Source: Spirochaeta sp. UBA5339 | GTDB taxonomy: Bacteria > Spirochaetota > Spirochaetia > DSM-2461 | Direction: 5' to 3' | DNA length: 64,000 bases | Assembly: GCA_002408085.1 (NCBI GenBank) | Contig: DHQL01000010.1 | Coordinates: 222,096 to 286,095 of the forward strand | Shown here: one piece after another, positions 25,656 to 33,879 of the stretch | Position numbering within the stretch: position 1 is the first letter of the stretch | How the letters are laid out: each line of letters opens with the position of its first letter | Position numbers and translations under genes: made by a program | Notes under the pieces: generated by a model | Seen by the model: the letters and a program-made list of their open reading frames with translations, nothing else | Told to the model about the DNA's origin: nothing | Database searches by the model: none

Positions 25656-27047
25656 ATGATAGATGATAAAATTGATAAATATAAAAACGAAAAAATATCC
25701 AGACTGGTACTTGGTAATGTAATTCCCTCAATGATCAGTATGGTAATGGTCCTGATCTACAATCTGGCAGATACCTTCTTTATCGGGCGAACCGGCAATG
25801 CCTTTATGGTTGCAGCAGTCTCACAGGGAACACCTGCGTTCTTTCTCTTTATGTCTGTGGGAACGATCTTTGGAATAGGGGGCACATCCCTGATATCCAG
25901 GCTCCTGGGCATGGGAAAACAGAAGGAAGCCCGCCAGGCAGCTTCATTTGCCTTCTGGACAGGACTGATCATCGGTATCCTGGGTATGTTTCTCTTCTGG
26001 GCAGCCATTGATCCCCTGTGCAGGGTTCTGGGCGCCGGAAAGGAGACTTTAGAGTATGTATACTCCTATCTCAGGATCGTGGCGGTGGGTATTCCCTTTC
26101 TGATAATCAGCAGTACCTTCAGCAATATTCTGAGGGCTGAGGGGAAACCCGGAAAAGCCATGAAAGGAATGGTCATGGGGAACCTTTTCAATATAATACT
26201 GGACCCTGTACTCATCCTGTTTCTAAATATGGATATCAGGGGTGCGGCTATAGCAACAGTGCTTGCCAACATTCTCTCTGCATCCTACTACATCCTCCAC
26301 TATGTGAAGGGAAACTCGATCCTCTCCATCCATCCATCTGAATACCGTGCGGGTGGAGGAATTGCTGCAGGAGTCTTTTCTATCGGGATACCTGCATCCC
26401 TGAACAGTTTCCTGGTCGGAATATCAGCAATATTCATGAACAACTTTCTGATCACTCATGGAAATATGGCTGTCGCCGGAATGGTGGTTGCATCGAAAAT
26501 GGGAATGATGCTGGCCATTCTCCTCGTAGGATTCGGACTGGGAGTGCAGCCCCTGTTCGGATACTTTTACGGAGCAGGAAACAGGAAACGATTTATGGAA
26601 ACTCTCAGATACTCTCTGGTACTATCCACCGTAATAAGCCTGGTATTGACGGCTGTCGTCTACCAGGGAACAACTCTGTTTATAGGAGCCTTTCTGGAAA
26701 AGGGAGAGGCCTACACTCTAGGTGTGGAGTTTACAAGGATTCTGATATATGGCGGTCCCGTGCTGGGCATGCTCTTTGTCTTCAATAATGCCGTACAGGG
26801 TATGGGCAGAGCCCTTCCCTCACTGATCCTATCTGTAAGCAGACAGGGTTTAATCTACATCCCGCTGCTCTTTATAATCGACAGGATCTCCGACTCACCC
26901 ACCATGCTGATTGCCGCCCAGCCCATAGCGGACTTCATTACCGTTGCAGCCGCAGCCATACTGTTTTCTCATGCCTTCAAAACAGGATTTTCCGATTCCG
27001 GAGAGCCCTCTGAGCAGGAATACATGGAATTGAGGGAAAGAGCATGA
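25656..27047 (+). CDS. MATE-family multidrug/Na+ efflux protein
   Basis: 463 residues from the ATG at 25656, which follows GCGAGG; an upstream in-frame ATG at 25605 would lie inside the operators. Twelve hydrophobic segments in two MatE halves (about 15-175 and 235-400), with the family start NVIPSMISMVMVLIYNLADT. It exports cationic drugs or metabolites by Na+ or H+ exchange. The stop overlaps the MarR start by 4 nt. The MarR operators upstream imply drug-induced expression. Confidence 0.9.
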   Translation: MIDDKIDKYKNEKISRLVLGNVIPSMISMVMVLIYNLADTFFIGRTGNAFMVAAVSQGTPAFFLFMSVGTIFGIGGTSLISRLLGMGKQKEARQAASFAFWTGLIIGILGMFLFWAAIDPLCRVLGAGKETLEYVYSYLRIVAVGIPFLIISSTFSNILRAEGKPGKAMKGMVMGNLFNIILDPVLILFLNMDIRGAAIATVLANILSASYYILHYVKGNSILSIHPSEYRAGGGIAAGVFSIGIPASLNSFLVGISAIFMNNFLITHGNMAVAGMVVASKMGMMLAILLVGFGLGVQPLFGYFYGAGNRKRFMETLRYSLVLSTVISLVLTAVVYQGTTLFIGAFLEKGEAYTLGVEFTRILIYGGPVLGMLFVFNNAVQGMGRALPSLILSVSRQGLIYIPLLFIIDRISDSPTMLIAAQPIADFITVAAAAILFSHAFKTGFSDSGEPSEQEYMELRERA

Positions 27048-27484
27048 AAGATCCCGGAAACTTCAGATCCGTCGGACGATGGATATCGGTGCTGTACAGA
27101 CAGTCACAGGTGTATATAAATAATGAGCTGAAAGCCTTTGATCTTAGTTCCTCCCAGTTTTATATACTGATCCATCTGTTCAAGGAAAACGGCGTTAGTC
27201 AGGAAACTCTCGCAGCCTACCAGCATATCGACAAGAGTGCTGCAGCAAGAGCTCTTAAACAGCTGGAAGAAAAGGGATATATAATAAGATCCCCCTCCCC
27301 CGGAGACAAACGCTGCAATCTGGTGTCATACACAGACAAGGCCTTTGCCATAAAGGAGCAGCTCTTCCAGATCCTGAAAGACTGGAACAAAAAGGTCACT
27401 GCCGGATACAGCAGCGACGAATACGATATGATTTATTCATTTCTTATGGGCATGGCTGAAGAAGCCCTGAACATTAATAAATAG
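27044..27484 (+). CDS. MarR-family repressor
   Basis: 146 residues, the usual MarR length, with the winged helix at about 50-95 (ETLAAYQHIDKSAAARALKQL and the wing SPSPGDKRCNLVSYT). It is translated from an ATGA overlap with the MATE gene and followed 9 nt later by a VOC-fold gene. The duplicated palindromes in front of the operon are its probable binding sites. The inducer is unknown, probably a MATE substrate. Confidence 0.92.
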   Translation: MKDPGNFRSVGRWISVLYRQSQVYINNELKAFDLSSSQFYILIHLFKENGVSQETLAAYQHIDKSAAARALKQLEEKGYIIRSPSPGDKRCNLVSYTDKAFAIKEQLFQILKDWNKKVTAGYSSDEYDMIYSFLMGMAEEALNINK

Positions 27485-27493
27485 GAGAGAAAT

Positions 27494-27859
27494 ATGAAAT
27501 TCTTATGGACTACCATCCAGGTTGGTGATATGGAAAAATCGATAGAGTTCTATACTGATCTGGCGGGACTGAAGGTGCTGCGGAGGTTCAATGCAGGTCC
27601 CGACATGGAACTGGCATTTCTTGGTAACGGCAGTGATGGAGAGACCCTCCTTGAACTTGCTGCTCACGGTGAATCTTCACCAATCAGTTACAAATCCCCG
27701 GTTTCAATCGGATTTGAAACAGAATCTCTTGAAGAGATGCAGGCCAGGGCAGCTGCCCGGGGGATTGCTGTCACCCGGGGGCCTGTCGAGACTCCCTCGG
27801 GCCGTTTTTTCTTTATTGAAGATCCCGACGGTTTCATGGTCCAGTTTTTCCAGCATTGA
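27494..27859 (+). CDS. VOC-superfamily (glyoxalase I-like) protein
   Basis: 121 residues with two beta-alpha-beta-beta-beta modules of the vicinal-oxygen-chelate fold (VGDMEKSIEFYTDLAGLKVL near the start and IEDPDGFMVQFF at the end). The N-terminal metal-ligand position carries Gln9 instead of the usual His, and the C-terminal one reads VQF rather than VEF. It may therefore bind a ligand without metal chemistry, as drug-binding VOC proteins do. It is third gene of the MATE-MarR operon, 9 nt after marR, with an AGGAGAGAAAT ribosome site. Confidence 0.82.
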   Translation: MKFLWTTIQVGDMEKSIEFYTDLAGLKVLRRFNAGPDMELAFLGNGSDGETLLELAAHGESSPISYKSPVSIGFETESLEEMQARAAARGIAVTRGPVETPSGRFFFIEDPDGFMVQFFQH

Positions 27860-27865
27860 TATTCA

Positions 27866-27890
27866 GGGGCTGACTGAACCGGTCAGCCCC
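27866..27890. terminator. Bidirectional terminator
   Basis: Perfect 9-bp stem GGGGCTGAC (27866-27874) with GTCAGCCCC (27882-27890), 7-nt loop, in the 41-bp gap between the convergent VOC and TetR genes. Confidence 0.65.
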
Positions 27891-27900
27891 CTAAGGAATC

Positions 27901-28521
27901 TTAAGCATCTGACCCCAGATATTTATCATAAATATTATTCAGCAGTCTATTGAATTCTTCATCCGCAGCTCTCTGGGGAAAGTTATTCTGATCAGCCCAT
28001 TCAGACCCCATAATAGAAAAGAACACCGTTGGAATCAGGATGAAAAAATAGTCGGTCATTGAGTGCTGGAGATCTTCATTTACAAGGGAATACCCCCTTT
28101 GCTCCAGAATATCCTTCCGGACCATTTGATTGATATCGCTCCAGAACTCAAGCAATGAGATACTGTTATTCCCTGATTTCAAGGACTCTGAAATCAAAAT
28201 TGTAAACTCATGACGATGCGACAGAAAGACATTCATTCCTCTCTTCAGTTCGTCGGTAGACCATTTCTGAGTCCCTGGATCATTCTCTTTACCCACCAGG
28301 AAGACCTCCTGGAACATCCTCTTGATATTCAGTTTAAAACGGTCCATAACAGCCGCCAGAACAGCTTCCTTGCTTGGATAGTTATAATAGATTAATGCCT
28401 TGCTTATACCGCACTTCTTTGCAACATCTGTCAAACGTGTGGCATTATACCCGTTCTGTGCAAATAAAACAGAGGCATTATCCAGGATTTTTTTCTTTGT
28501 CTGTTCAGAGTCACCTGCCAT
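27901..28521 (-). CDS. TetR-family regulator
   Basis: 206 residues. The N-terminal helix-turn-helix (about 25-50, LTDVAKKCGISKALIYYNY) is typical of TetR proteins; the ligand domain (about 60-206) is aromatic-rich and not assignable. It is divergent from the ArsR gene across 211 bp and convergent with the MATE operon. No obvious target besides its own promoter is visible. Confidence 0.88.
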   Translation of the reverse strand: MAGDSEQTKKKILDNASVLFAQNGYNATRLTDVAKKCGISKALIYYNYPSKEAVLAAVMDRFKLNIKRMFQEVFLVGKENDPGTQKWSTDELKRGMNVFLSHRHEFTILISESLKSGNNSISLLEFWSDINQMVRKDILEQRGYSLVNEDLQHSMTDYFFILIPTVFFSIMGSEWADQNNFPQRAADEEFNRLLNNIYDKYLGSDA

Positions 28522-28711
28522 TGTAATCCCCTACATTCCAGATTGTTCTTTGAATATACAGGATTTCCCTGATGAGGTGAATCACCGGAAACCTTGCCTC
28601 TATCCCTCCTTGAGAATTGGAGGAAAGTAAACTTACAGAATTACATATGCCCGGTTTATTTTTCCAATGTGGGATTGATTATATTGCCTTTTTCATAATG
28701 ACTTATTACCT

Positions 28712-28733
28712 TTGGTTTGAAAGGTTAAACCAA
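28712..28733. promoter_or_regulatory. ArsR-type operator 1, over the arsR start
   Basis: Imperfect palindrome TGGTTT-GAAAGG-TTAAACCA (28713-28732) that includes the ribosome site (AAAGG) and touches the ATG at 28733. It matches operator 2 at 29073 in 16 of 20 bases, so both are probably bound by the ArsR protein. Confidence 0.65.
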
Positions 28734-29053
28734 TGAACGATAGAGACGACAGTCTAAAGCTGTTTCAAGATTGTATTCCCTACTTTGAAGTCATGGCTGA
28801 TAGTACAAGACAGAAGATAGTACTTCTCCTTGCCGAAGGTCATGAAGCCCTCAATGTCGGTGCCATAACGGAGCAGGTATCCCTCTCCCGGCCCGCCGTA
28901 TCCCACCATCTGAAAATTCTTCTCCAGGCGGGAATGGTAGACTACACCCGAAAAGGTACGGAAAACTATTACTTTTTAACCATGCACTCGATGATCAAGG
29001 TCCTGAAGGACTTTGTAAATGTTGTTGAACACAGCTGTTCAGGCCCCAGATGA
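28733..29053 (+). CDS. ArsR-family winged-helix repressor
   Basis: 106 residues, full ArsR length. Winged helix at about 42-85 (VGAITEQVSLSRPAVSHHLK, then a GTENYYFLT wing). It lacks the CxC metal motif of ArsR/SmtB. There are only two cysteines, C14 near the start and C102 near the end, an arrangement seen in thiol-responsive ArsR proteins, so a redox or electrophile signal is possible. It heads an operon with a quinol-monooxygenase-like and a nitroreductase-like gene, and operators lie before arsR and before the next gene. Confidence 0.88.
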   Translation: MNDRDDSLKLFQDCIPYFEVMADSTRQKIVLLLAEGHEALNVGAITEQVSLSRPAVSHHLKILLQAGMVDYTRKGTENYYFLTMHSMIKVLKDFVNVVEHSCSGPR

Positions 29054-29072
29054 TAATTGGTCTTTATCAGAT

Positions 29073-29092
29073 TGGTTTATAGGATTAAACCA
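29073..29092. promoter_or_regulatory. ArsR-type operator 2
   Basis: TGGTTT-ATAGGA-TTAAACCA, the same arms and spacing as operator 1, between arsR and the monooxygenase gene. A further half-site TTAAACCAA (29093-29101) follows directly. It suggests a second promoter that is controlled separately from arsR. Confidence 0.65.
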
Positions 29093-29111
29093 TTAAACCA
29101 AGGAGAAACTA

Positions 29112-29399
29112 TTGCTTACAGTCTTAGCCCATAGCACATTTAAAGAGGATAGTCTGGACAAAGTGGCCCAGCTTTACAGGGAACTGATAGAACAGACCCG
29201 CAAGGAAGACGGGTGCATTGAATACAGGGTTGTTCAGAGCACAACGAACCCCGGCCATCTGACAATGATTGAGATCTGGAGAGACAAGGAGGCTCTGGAA
29301 AAGCATGGATCGAATCCGGACTTTCAGAACCTGGTTCAAAAGCTTGCCCCCCATTCTCTGAGCCCCACAGAAATACAAATAAACAGGGAGTTCCTATGA
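29112..29399 (+). CDS. Antibiotic-biosynthesis-monooxygenase-fold protein (YgiN-like)
   Basis: 95 residues, one ABM ferredoxin-like domain with the family marks GCIEYRV, IEIWRDKEALEKHG and the conserved histidine of that loop. Such proteins oxidise quinols or aromatic compounds without cofactor. The start is TTG at 29112 with AGGAG 6 nt upstream; no ATG is available in frame. The stop overlaps the nitroreductase ATG by 4 nt. Together they look like a quinone or nitroaromatic detoxification pair under ArsR control. Confidence 0.82.
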   Translation: MLTVLAHSTFKEDSLDKVAQLYRELIEQTRKEDGCIEYRVVQSTTNPGHLTMIEIWRDKEALEKHGSNPDFQNLVQKLAPHSLSPTEIQINREFL

Positions 29400-30133
29400 A
29401 CAAGACAATCGAAACCATCAATAATCACCGTTCAATAAGACAGTATACAAAGCAGGATGTAGACGAAGAACAGCTGACAGCCATCCTGGAAGCGGCTCGG
29501 TCCATGCCCACCTCTATTCACGGTCAACAGCTTTCCATCATTGTGGTAAAGGACAGCAAAAGGAAACAGAAAATATCCGAATTGGCCGGGAATCAGGTCT
29601 GGGTTGCCCAGGCTCCTGTCTTTCTTGTCTTCGTAATGGATATGAACAAGACCGCCAAAGCCGGAGAAATAACCGGATTGAAGCAGGTTCTCCATGAAAG
29701 TGCCGAGGGTGTTCTGGTCTCCAGTTTCGATGCGGGACTGGCCATGGGAGCAGCCATCATTGCAGCAGAATCCCTTGATCTGGGAATTGTCCCCATCGGG
29801 GGGATAAGAAGGAATCCCCAGGAAATGATTGATCTTCTTGAATTGCCTGAAAAGACCTTCCCTGTTGCAGGTCTGGTTGTGGGACACCCCGCGGATCTCT
29901 CTGCCCGGAAACCCCGTATGAGTGAAAAAGGGTTCATCCATACAGAGACCTATGATGACGGTGCCGTAAAGGATGCAGTCAGGGAGTTCGATGAAACCAT
30001 GGCGGAATACTATAGGAACCGGGGTGACAAAGAGAGCAACTGGAGCTCCCAGGTTTCCGGCCTTTACCAGAGTGTATACTACCCGAAGGTCTACCCCGTC
30101 CTCAAATCTCAGAACTTCCTTCTGGACAAGTAG
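29396..30133 (+). CDS. NfsA-like NAD(P)H:FMN nitroreductase
   Basis: 245 residues, nitroreductase-family flavoprotein of the oxygen-insensitive NfsA/FRP type. The FMN-binding start NHRSIRQYT and SMPTSIHGQQ, the central PIGGIRRNPQE and VVGHPADLSARKPR blocks are visible. It reduces nitroaromatics, quinones or flavin with NAD(P)H. It is last gene of the ArsR operon. Downstream is the first copy of the long direct repeat. Confidence 0.88.
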   Translation: MNKTIETINNHRSIRQYTKQDVDEEQLTAILEAARSMPTSIHGQQLSIIVVKDSKRKQKISELAGNQVWVAQAPVFLVFVMDMNKTAKAGEITGLKQVLHESAEGVLVSSFDAGLAMGAAIIAAESLDLGIVPIGGIRRNPQEMIDLLELPEKTFPVAGLVVGHPADLSARKPRMSEKGFIHTETYDDGAVKDAVREFDETMAEYYRNRGDKESNWSSQVSGLYQSVYYPKVYPVLKSQNFLLDK

Positions 30134-30134
30134 G

Positions 30135-30206
30135 TATACCGGAAGCGAGCCCTCCGGTCAGAGTTGCCCTCCCCTGAGGGGAGGGTGAATTTGAGAAGGG
30201 AATCAG
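30135..30206 (+). repeat. 71-bp direct repeat, copy 1
   Basis: Shares about 85% identity by eye with 41146-41216 in the same orientation. It includes an 8-bp perfect stem, CCCTCCCC-TGA-GGGGAGGG (30167-30185). It marks the left edge of the accessory segment. It could be a dispersed intergenic repeat, a recombination scar or a terminator for the nitroreductase operon. Confidence 0.75.
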
Positions 30207-30359
30207 GTCATAATCCGGATAAACGAAGTGATTGAAATGATATCCGTAAATTGCCTCGACCGTTATACAGGACTGCTGCCCCTGAATGATTATCGGGCCA
30301 GCGGTCCTGAATGAGCCAGGCAACCAGGCGGTCACCCAGGCCCTTTTTCAAGAGACAGT

Positions 30360-30578
30360 TCACTTTCCAATTGATCCAGACAGTTCATTGTCTCCTGGAG
30401 TTCCTTTATAGGGGCACTTATCAACATCTCCGTCACAATCGGGGACAATATCACTTGGAGCCCCCATTTCTCTCAAACCCGGTTTGCCACAGATTGAAAT
30501 CATTTCAATTTCAAATCCCTCAGAATTTGTCAGTTTGAAAAGAGGAGCTTCTTCTCTGTAGTATTCACATTTATTCAT
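30360..30578 (-). CDS. Small cysteine-containing protein of unknown function
   Basis: 72 residues from the ATG at 30578, which has GGTGA upstream; a longer frame to 30617 lacks a ribosome site. It contains five cysteines, two of them in PDCDGDVDKCPYKG, and no signal peptide. The pattern could bind a metal. It resembles short uncharacterised proteins with a CxxY/CPYKG ending, but I cannot name a family. It is downstream of nothing obvious and stands alone. Confidence 0.5.
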   Translation of the reverse strand: MNKCEYYREEAPLFKLTNSEGFEIEMISICGKPGLREMGAPSDIVPDCDGDVDKCPYKGTPGDNELSGSIGK

Positions 30579-30657
30579 ACTTTCACCTTCTGACTGCTTT
30601 GGAGAGGAATACCTCAACCAGTTAATATAGACAGCCCATTATTGACAATACTAAGAT

Positions 30658-32097
30658 CTAATATTTGAAAATCTGACCGCTTCCCTGATTCAGAATGCTC
30701 CCTACTGAGTCAACTTCAGCCGCAACGATCAGGTGATCGCCGCTCAGGGCAACTTTATGGTATTGATCGCCCGAACTGCCGTCGGGATCGGTCAGCACAG
30801 TGGAACTGTTCCAACCGTTGTTCCCGTTGGTATACAGATACACCGCCCCTTTGGAATCATTGCACTTCGAAGCTCCGATAGCGGCTGTATCCCCGTAGAT
30901 TGAAACACTATTACCGAAATTTTCACCAGCTTTGCCGGCTGTCAATTTCGTTTCACTGCCCCAACTGTTATCCGAGGAGTATTTGAATATATAGGCAGCC
31001 CCCTGATCTGTTTTGCCGTTTATATCGGCAAAACTGGCACCAATGATGGCGCAGTCTCCCTGAAGATCAACCGACACCCCGAAGAGGTCACCGTTTTTCC
31101 CGTCTGATGCGCTGACTTTAGCGGCCTGAACAACAACCCCATCAATGCCCAGCGTATAGATGTAAGCCGCCCCGGAACCGCTGACAGCTCCCTGGGCATT
31201 ATACGCCCCCACAATGAGGAATTCGCTGGTCATGGCCAGGGCATATCCGAAACTGTCCCCGTCCGAAATGTCTGAGGGCCGGATCATGCTGGAAGCATTA
31301 TCCCATTGGTTTGTTTCATTGTAGAAATATCTGAAAACTGTATCCGCTGCCAAGGTTCCGACAGCCAGACAGTTACCAGAGATTGCAACAGAAGTACCGA
31401 ACTTATCACCTGTCGTTAAGGTTGTCGGGCTTTTAGACCAGCTCTGGCTCCAGCTGTTTCCCGTTCGTCTGAAGACATATACTTTTCCGTAGTTGGTTTT
31501 ACTACTACTATCATCCTTTTTTGCAGGAGCCCCAACAGCCAGGAAGTTGCCGTTGATAGAGACACTTTGACCAAATCGATCATACGCAACCGGATCAGAG
31601 GCTGTCAACTTGATACCGCTGTCCCAGGTATTGGTGCCGGTTCTGTGGAACACATAAACCGCACCTGCAGAGTTATTATGCTGGGGAGCTCCGAATACTG
31701 CATAGTCTCCGGACACAGATACTGAATACCCGAAATGATCATATGCTTCACCATCAGAGGGCAGAATATCCGCCGGTGAAGCATAACAGGCATACAAAGT
31801 TGTATCACTACCGGGCATTTCAAATCCGCTTCCGGTCCGGTAAAAATCTCCCGAGCCGTCAGACGCTGTATTCCAACCGGTAAACAGGGGAGATCCGGAT
31901 TTCACAAGGCTACCAGTATTTCCTGCCAGGGCGACATTTTCTCCCTCGACATAGCTGCCGGATACGGGGACGCTTCCCGAATCGGCACCGTTGGCGCTGT
32001 AGCTCAGGGTATAGGTTCCGCTGCCGGATGGATTACGGCAGCCCACCATTATCGTGAATGGAATTAAGAAACATAACATTAGTTTTCTTTCATTCAT
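30658..32097 (-). CDS. FG-GAP-propeller lipoprotein with InlB-type repeat (paralogue 1)
   Basis: 479 residues. Lipoprotein signal (about 1-20, FLIPFTIMVGC) with lipid-accepting C20. One Listeria/Bacteroides InlB B-type repeat (about 28-105; GWNTASDGSGDFY, TTLYACY) is followed by about six FG-GAP-type blades, each marked by FGxSVSISGD and AAIGA/AVFGA phrases (about 115-479). Such beta-propellers bind ligands or partners at the cell surface. The neighbouring gene is a tandem paralogue; the first 27 residues are nearly identical. No enzyme motif is visible. An AraC regulator is just beyond the second copy. Confidence 0.82.
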   Translation of the reverse strand: MNERKLMLCFLIPFTIMVGCRNPSGSGTYTLSYSANGADSGSVPVSGSYVEGENVALAGNTGSLVKSGSPLFTGWNTASDGSGDFYRTGSGFEMPGSDTTLYACYASPADILPSDGEAYDHFGYSVSVSGDYAVFGAPQHNNSAGAVYVFHRTGTNTWDSGIKLTASDPVAYDRFGQSVSINGNFLAVGAPAKKDDSSSKTNYGKVYVFRRTGNSWSQSWSKSPTTLTTGDKFGTSVAISGNCLAVGTLAADTVFRYFYNETNQWDNASSMIRPSDISDGDSFGYALAMTSEFLIVGAYNAQGAVSGSGAAYIYTLGIDGVVVQAAKVSASDGKNGDLFGVSVDLQGDCAIIGASFADINGKTDQGAAYIFKYSSDNSWGSETKLTAGKAGENFGNSVSIYGDTAAIGASKCNDSKGAVYLYTNGNNGWNSSTVLTDPDGSSGDQYHKVALSGDHLIVAAEVDSVGSILNQGSGQIFKY

Positions 32098-32243
32098 TTA
32101 TTACTCCTTGAAGGGGGGGAGACCCTTTCTTCAGTAGATTTAGATTTATTTTTAGTTTAGGATTTTCATAAAATCAGGCCTTGTAGGTCTGCGCACAATC
32201 CTTTGTCATTCAGTGCAATTTAGAGGTATTGGATTGTTTTATG
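32098..32243 (-). promoter_or_regulatory. Duplicated leader of paralogue 1
   Basis: About 120 bp directly upstream of the gene is nearly the same as 33737-33854 in front of the second copy, so the duplication included the promoter. The most conserved part is a 43-bp block (32177-32219) containing TTGTAGGTCTGCGCACAA, a candidate site for the adjacent AraC regulator. The distal 80 bp before the second gene's stop hold an imperfect hairpin (AAGGCACT...AGTGCCTT near 32270-32293) that may terminate paralogue 2. Confidence 0.6.
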
Positions 32244-32267
32244 ATTCTAACGGCCTTTTAACCCCAT

Positions 32268-32293
32268 TAAGGCACTCAAAGAAAGTGCCTTAA
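32268..32293 (-). terminator. Possible terminator after paralogue 2
   Basis: AAGGCACT and AGTGCCTT form an 8-bp inverted repeat about 30 nt downstream of the paralogue 2 stop, with an A/T-rich flank. Placed correctly for a terminator on the minus strand. Confidence 0.45.
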
Positions 32294-32323
32294 TGGCTCA
32301 TTCAGTCACTTTTACAGTTTAAA

Positions 32324-33736
32324 TTACTGATAAAGTTGAATAGATGCCAAACCTGTGTAGTCCTTCGCCCCATATGCTCCGATGATCAAAGAAGTCTCAT
32401 CCACAGCAGGATCAAAGAAAAACTCATCCTGGGCTCCGTCGCTGTCCGTCAATTTAGTCACAGGGTCCCAACTGTTTGATCCGGTTCTGGCAAACATGTA
32501 AACGGCCCCCTGATAGGCATTATCGCCAATCGCAGCATTTTCGGCACCCACCAGAAGTGTATCGCCGCAGATGGCCACTGTTCCGAAGTGATCAGTGTCA
32601 GCCCCGTCGGAAGCCATTAGAGTCACGGAACTGCCCCAGCTGTTTCCGCTTGACCGTTTGAATACAAATGCCGCGCCCTGTTCCTCAACGCTTCCATTGT
32701 TATATTTGGTATCACCAACGGCCAGATAGTCTCCGTCCAGGGCGATACTTCTACCAAATAACTCATTGGAACTCGGGTCGGGAGCAGAAATAACCGCTCT
32801 GTTCCCCCAGGTATTGTCTCCGGTTCGTTCATATACATATACCTGTCCCTGGGAGTTGTACCCATAGGCACCGACGGCAAGGGTATCCCCGTCCAGAGAC
32901 AGGGCTCGACCGAAGTACTCGGTACTCGATTCGGTAGAATCAATACTGGTTTCACTGGGATTACTCCATCCGCTGCTGCCTTTCTTGTAGACATAGACCG
33001 TATCGGTTAAGGTGCCGAGGGCGGCATAATCCCCGTCCAGAGACACACAGAGGCCGAAATTATCTGATGAGCTCCCATCTGAATGTGAAATGACCTGTCT
33101 ATTGCCCCAACTGTTCGTACCGGTTCTCTGGTAGATGAAGGCAGCTCCTTTATTTGAGTTCTCGTTTGGGGCACCAACTAAAACATAATCACCGTCTATG
33201 GAAACCGAATACCCATAGCTCGTATCAAATGAGTCTGCATACTGCAACTTCGTTCCCGCATCCCAGCTGTTTATTCCGGTTCTATGAAAAACATAGGCAG
33301 CGCCACCATAGGTACTATACCCCACCGCTCCGATGACGGCATAGTCTCCATCGATATCTACCGAATAGCCGAATTCATCGCCTTTACTCCCGCCAGACGC
33401 TGTAATTTCACAGACATCAACCCAGCAGGCATAGAGGGTCTGATCACTGCCGGGCATCTCCATGCTGTCACCGGGGCGGTAGAAATCCCCGGAACCGTCG
33501 GCGGCTGTATTCCACCCAACAAAAAAGGGATACCCCGCTTTCACCAGCTTGCCCTCATTAGCGGCAACGGTCACACTGTTGCCTTCGACAATGCTGCTGC
33601 TTCCGGGGACACTTCCCGAATCGGCTCCGTTTGCGCTGTAGCTCAGGGTATAGGCTCCGCTGCCGGACGGGTTACGGCAGCCCACCATTATCGTGAATGG
33701 AATTAAGAAGCACAGCATTAATTTTCGTTCATTCAT
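32324..33736 (-). CDS. FG-GAP-propeller lipoprotein with InlB-type repeat (paralogue 2)
   Basis: 470 residues with the same layout as its neighbour: lipoprotein signal with C20, one InlB B-type repeat (GWNTAADGSGDFY, LYACW) and about seven FG-GAP blades with recurring FGxSVxIDGDYAVIGA and FVFKRSSGNSWGSS phrases. The signal and the InlB repeat are almost identical to paralogue 1. The propellers have diverged, which suggests diversification of the exposed part. The surface or periplasmic location is inferred from the signal. Confidence 0.82.
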   Translation of the reverse strand: MNERKLMLCFLIPFTIMVGCRNPSGSGAYTLSYSANGADSGSVPGSSSIVEGNSVTVAANEGKLVKAGYPFFVGWNTAADGSGDFYRPGDSMEMPGSDQTLYACWVDVCEITASGGSKGDEFGYSVDIDGDYAVIGAVGYSTYGGAAYVFHRTGINSWDAGTKLQYADSFDTSYGYSVSIDGDYVLVGAPNENSNKGAAFIYQRTGTNSWGNRQVISHSDGSSSDNFGLCVSLDGDYAALGTLTDTVYVYKKGSSGWSNPSETSIDSTESSTEYFGRALSLDGDTLAVGAYGYNSQGQVYVYERTGDNTWGNRAVISAPDPSSNELFGRSIALDGDYLAVGDTKYNNGSVEEQGAAFVFKRSSGNSWGSSVTLMASDGADTDHFGTVAICGDTLLVGAENAAIGDNAYQGAVYMFARTGSNSWDPVTKLTDSDGAQDEFFFDPAVDETSLIIGAYGAKDYTGLASIQLYQ

Positions 33737-33854
33737 TTATTACTCCTTGGGGGGGACCCCTTTCTTCAGTAGATTTAGATTTATTTTTAGTTTAAGATTT
33801 CCATTGATTGGGGCCTTGTAGGTCTGCGCACAATCCTTTGTCATTTAGTGCAAT
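33737..33854 (-). promoter_or_regulatory. Leader of paralogue 2, shared with araC promoter region
   Basis: Nearly identical to the leader of paralogue 1. The 43-bp conserved block is at 33812-33854, in the divergent gap with the AraC gene (ATG 33880). This position suits autoregulation and co-regulation by AraC. Confidence 0.6.
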
Positions 33855-33879
33855 AAAGAGATATTGAAAAATAAAATCT

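Noticed and set aside
30658..33736. CRISPR or satellite-like array suggested by repeated words
   Set aside because: The periodic similarity is protein-level FG-GAP blades, not DNA repeats with unique spacers.
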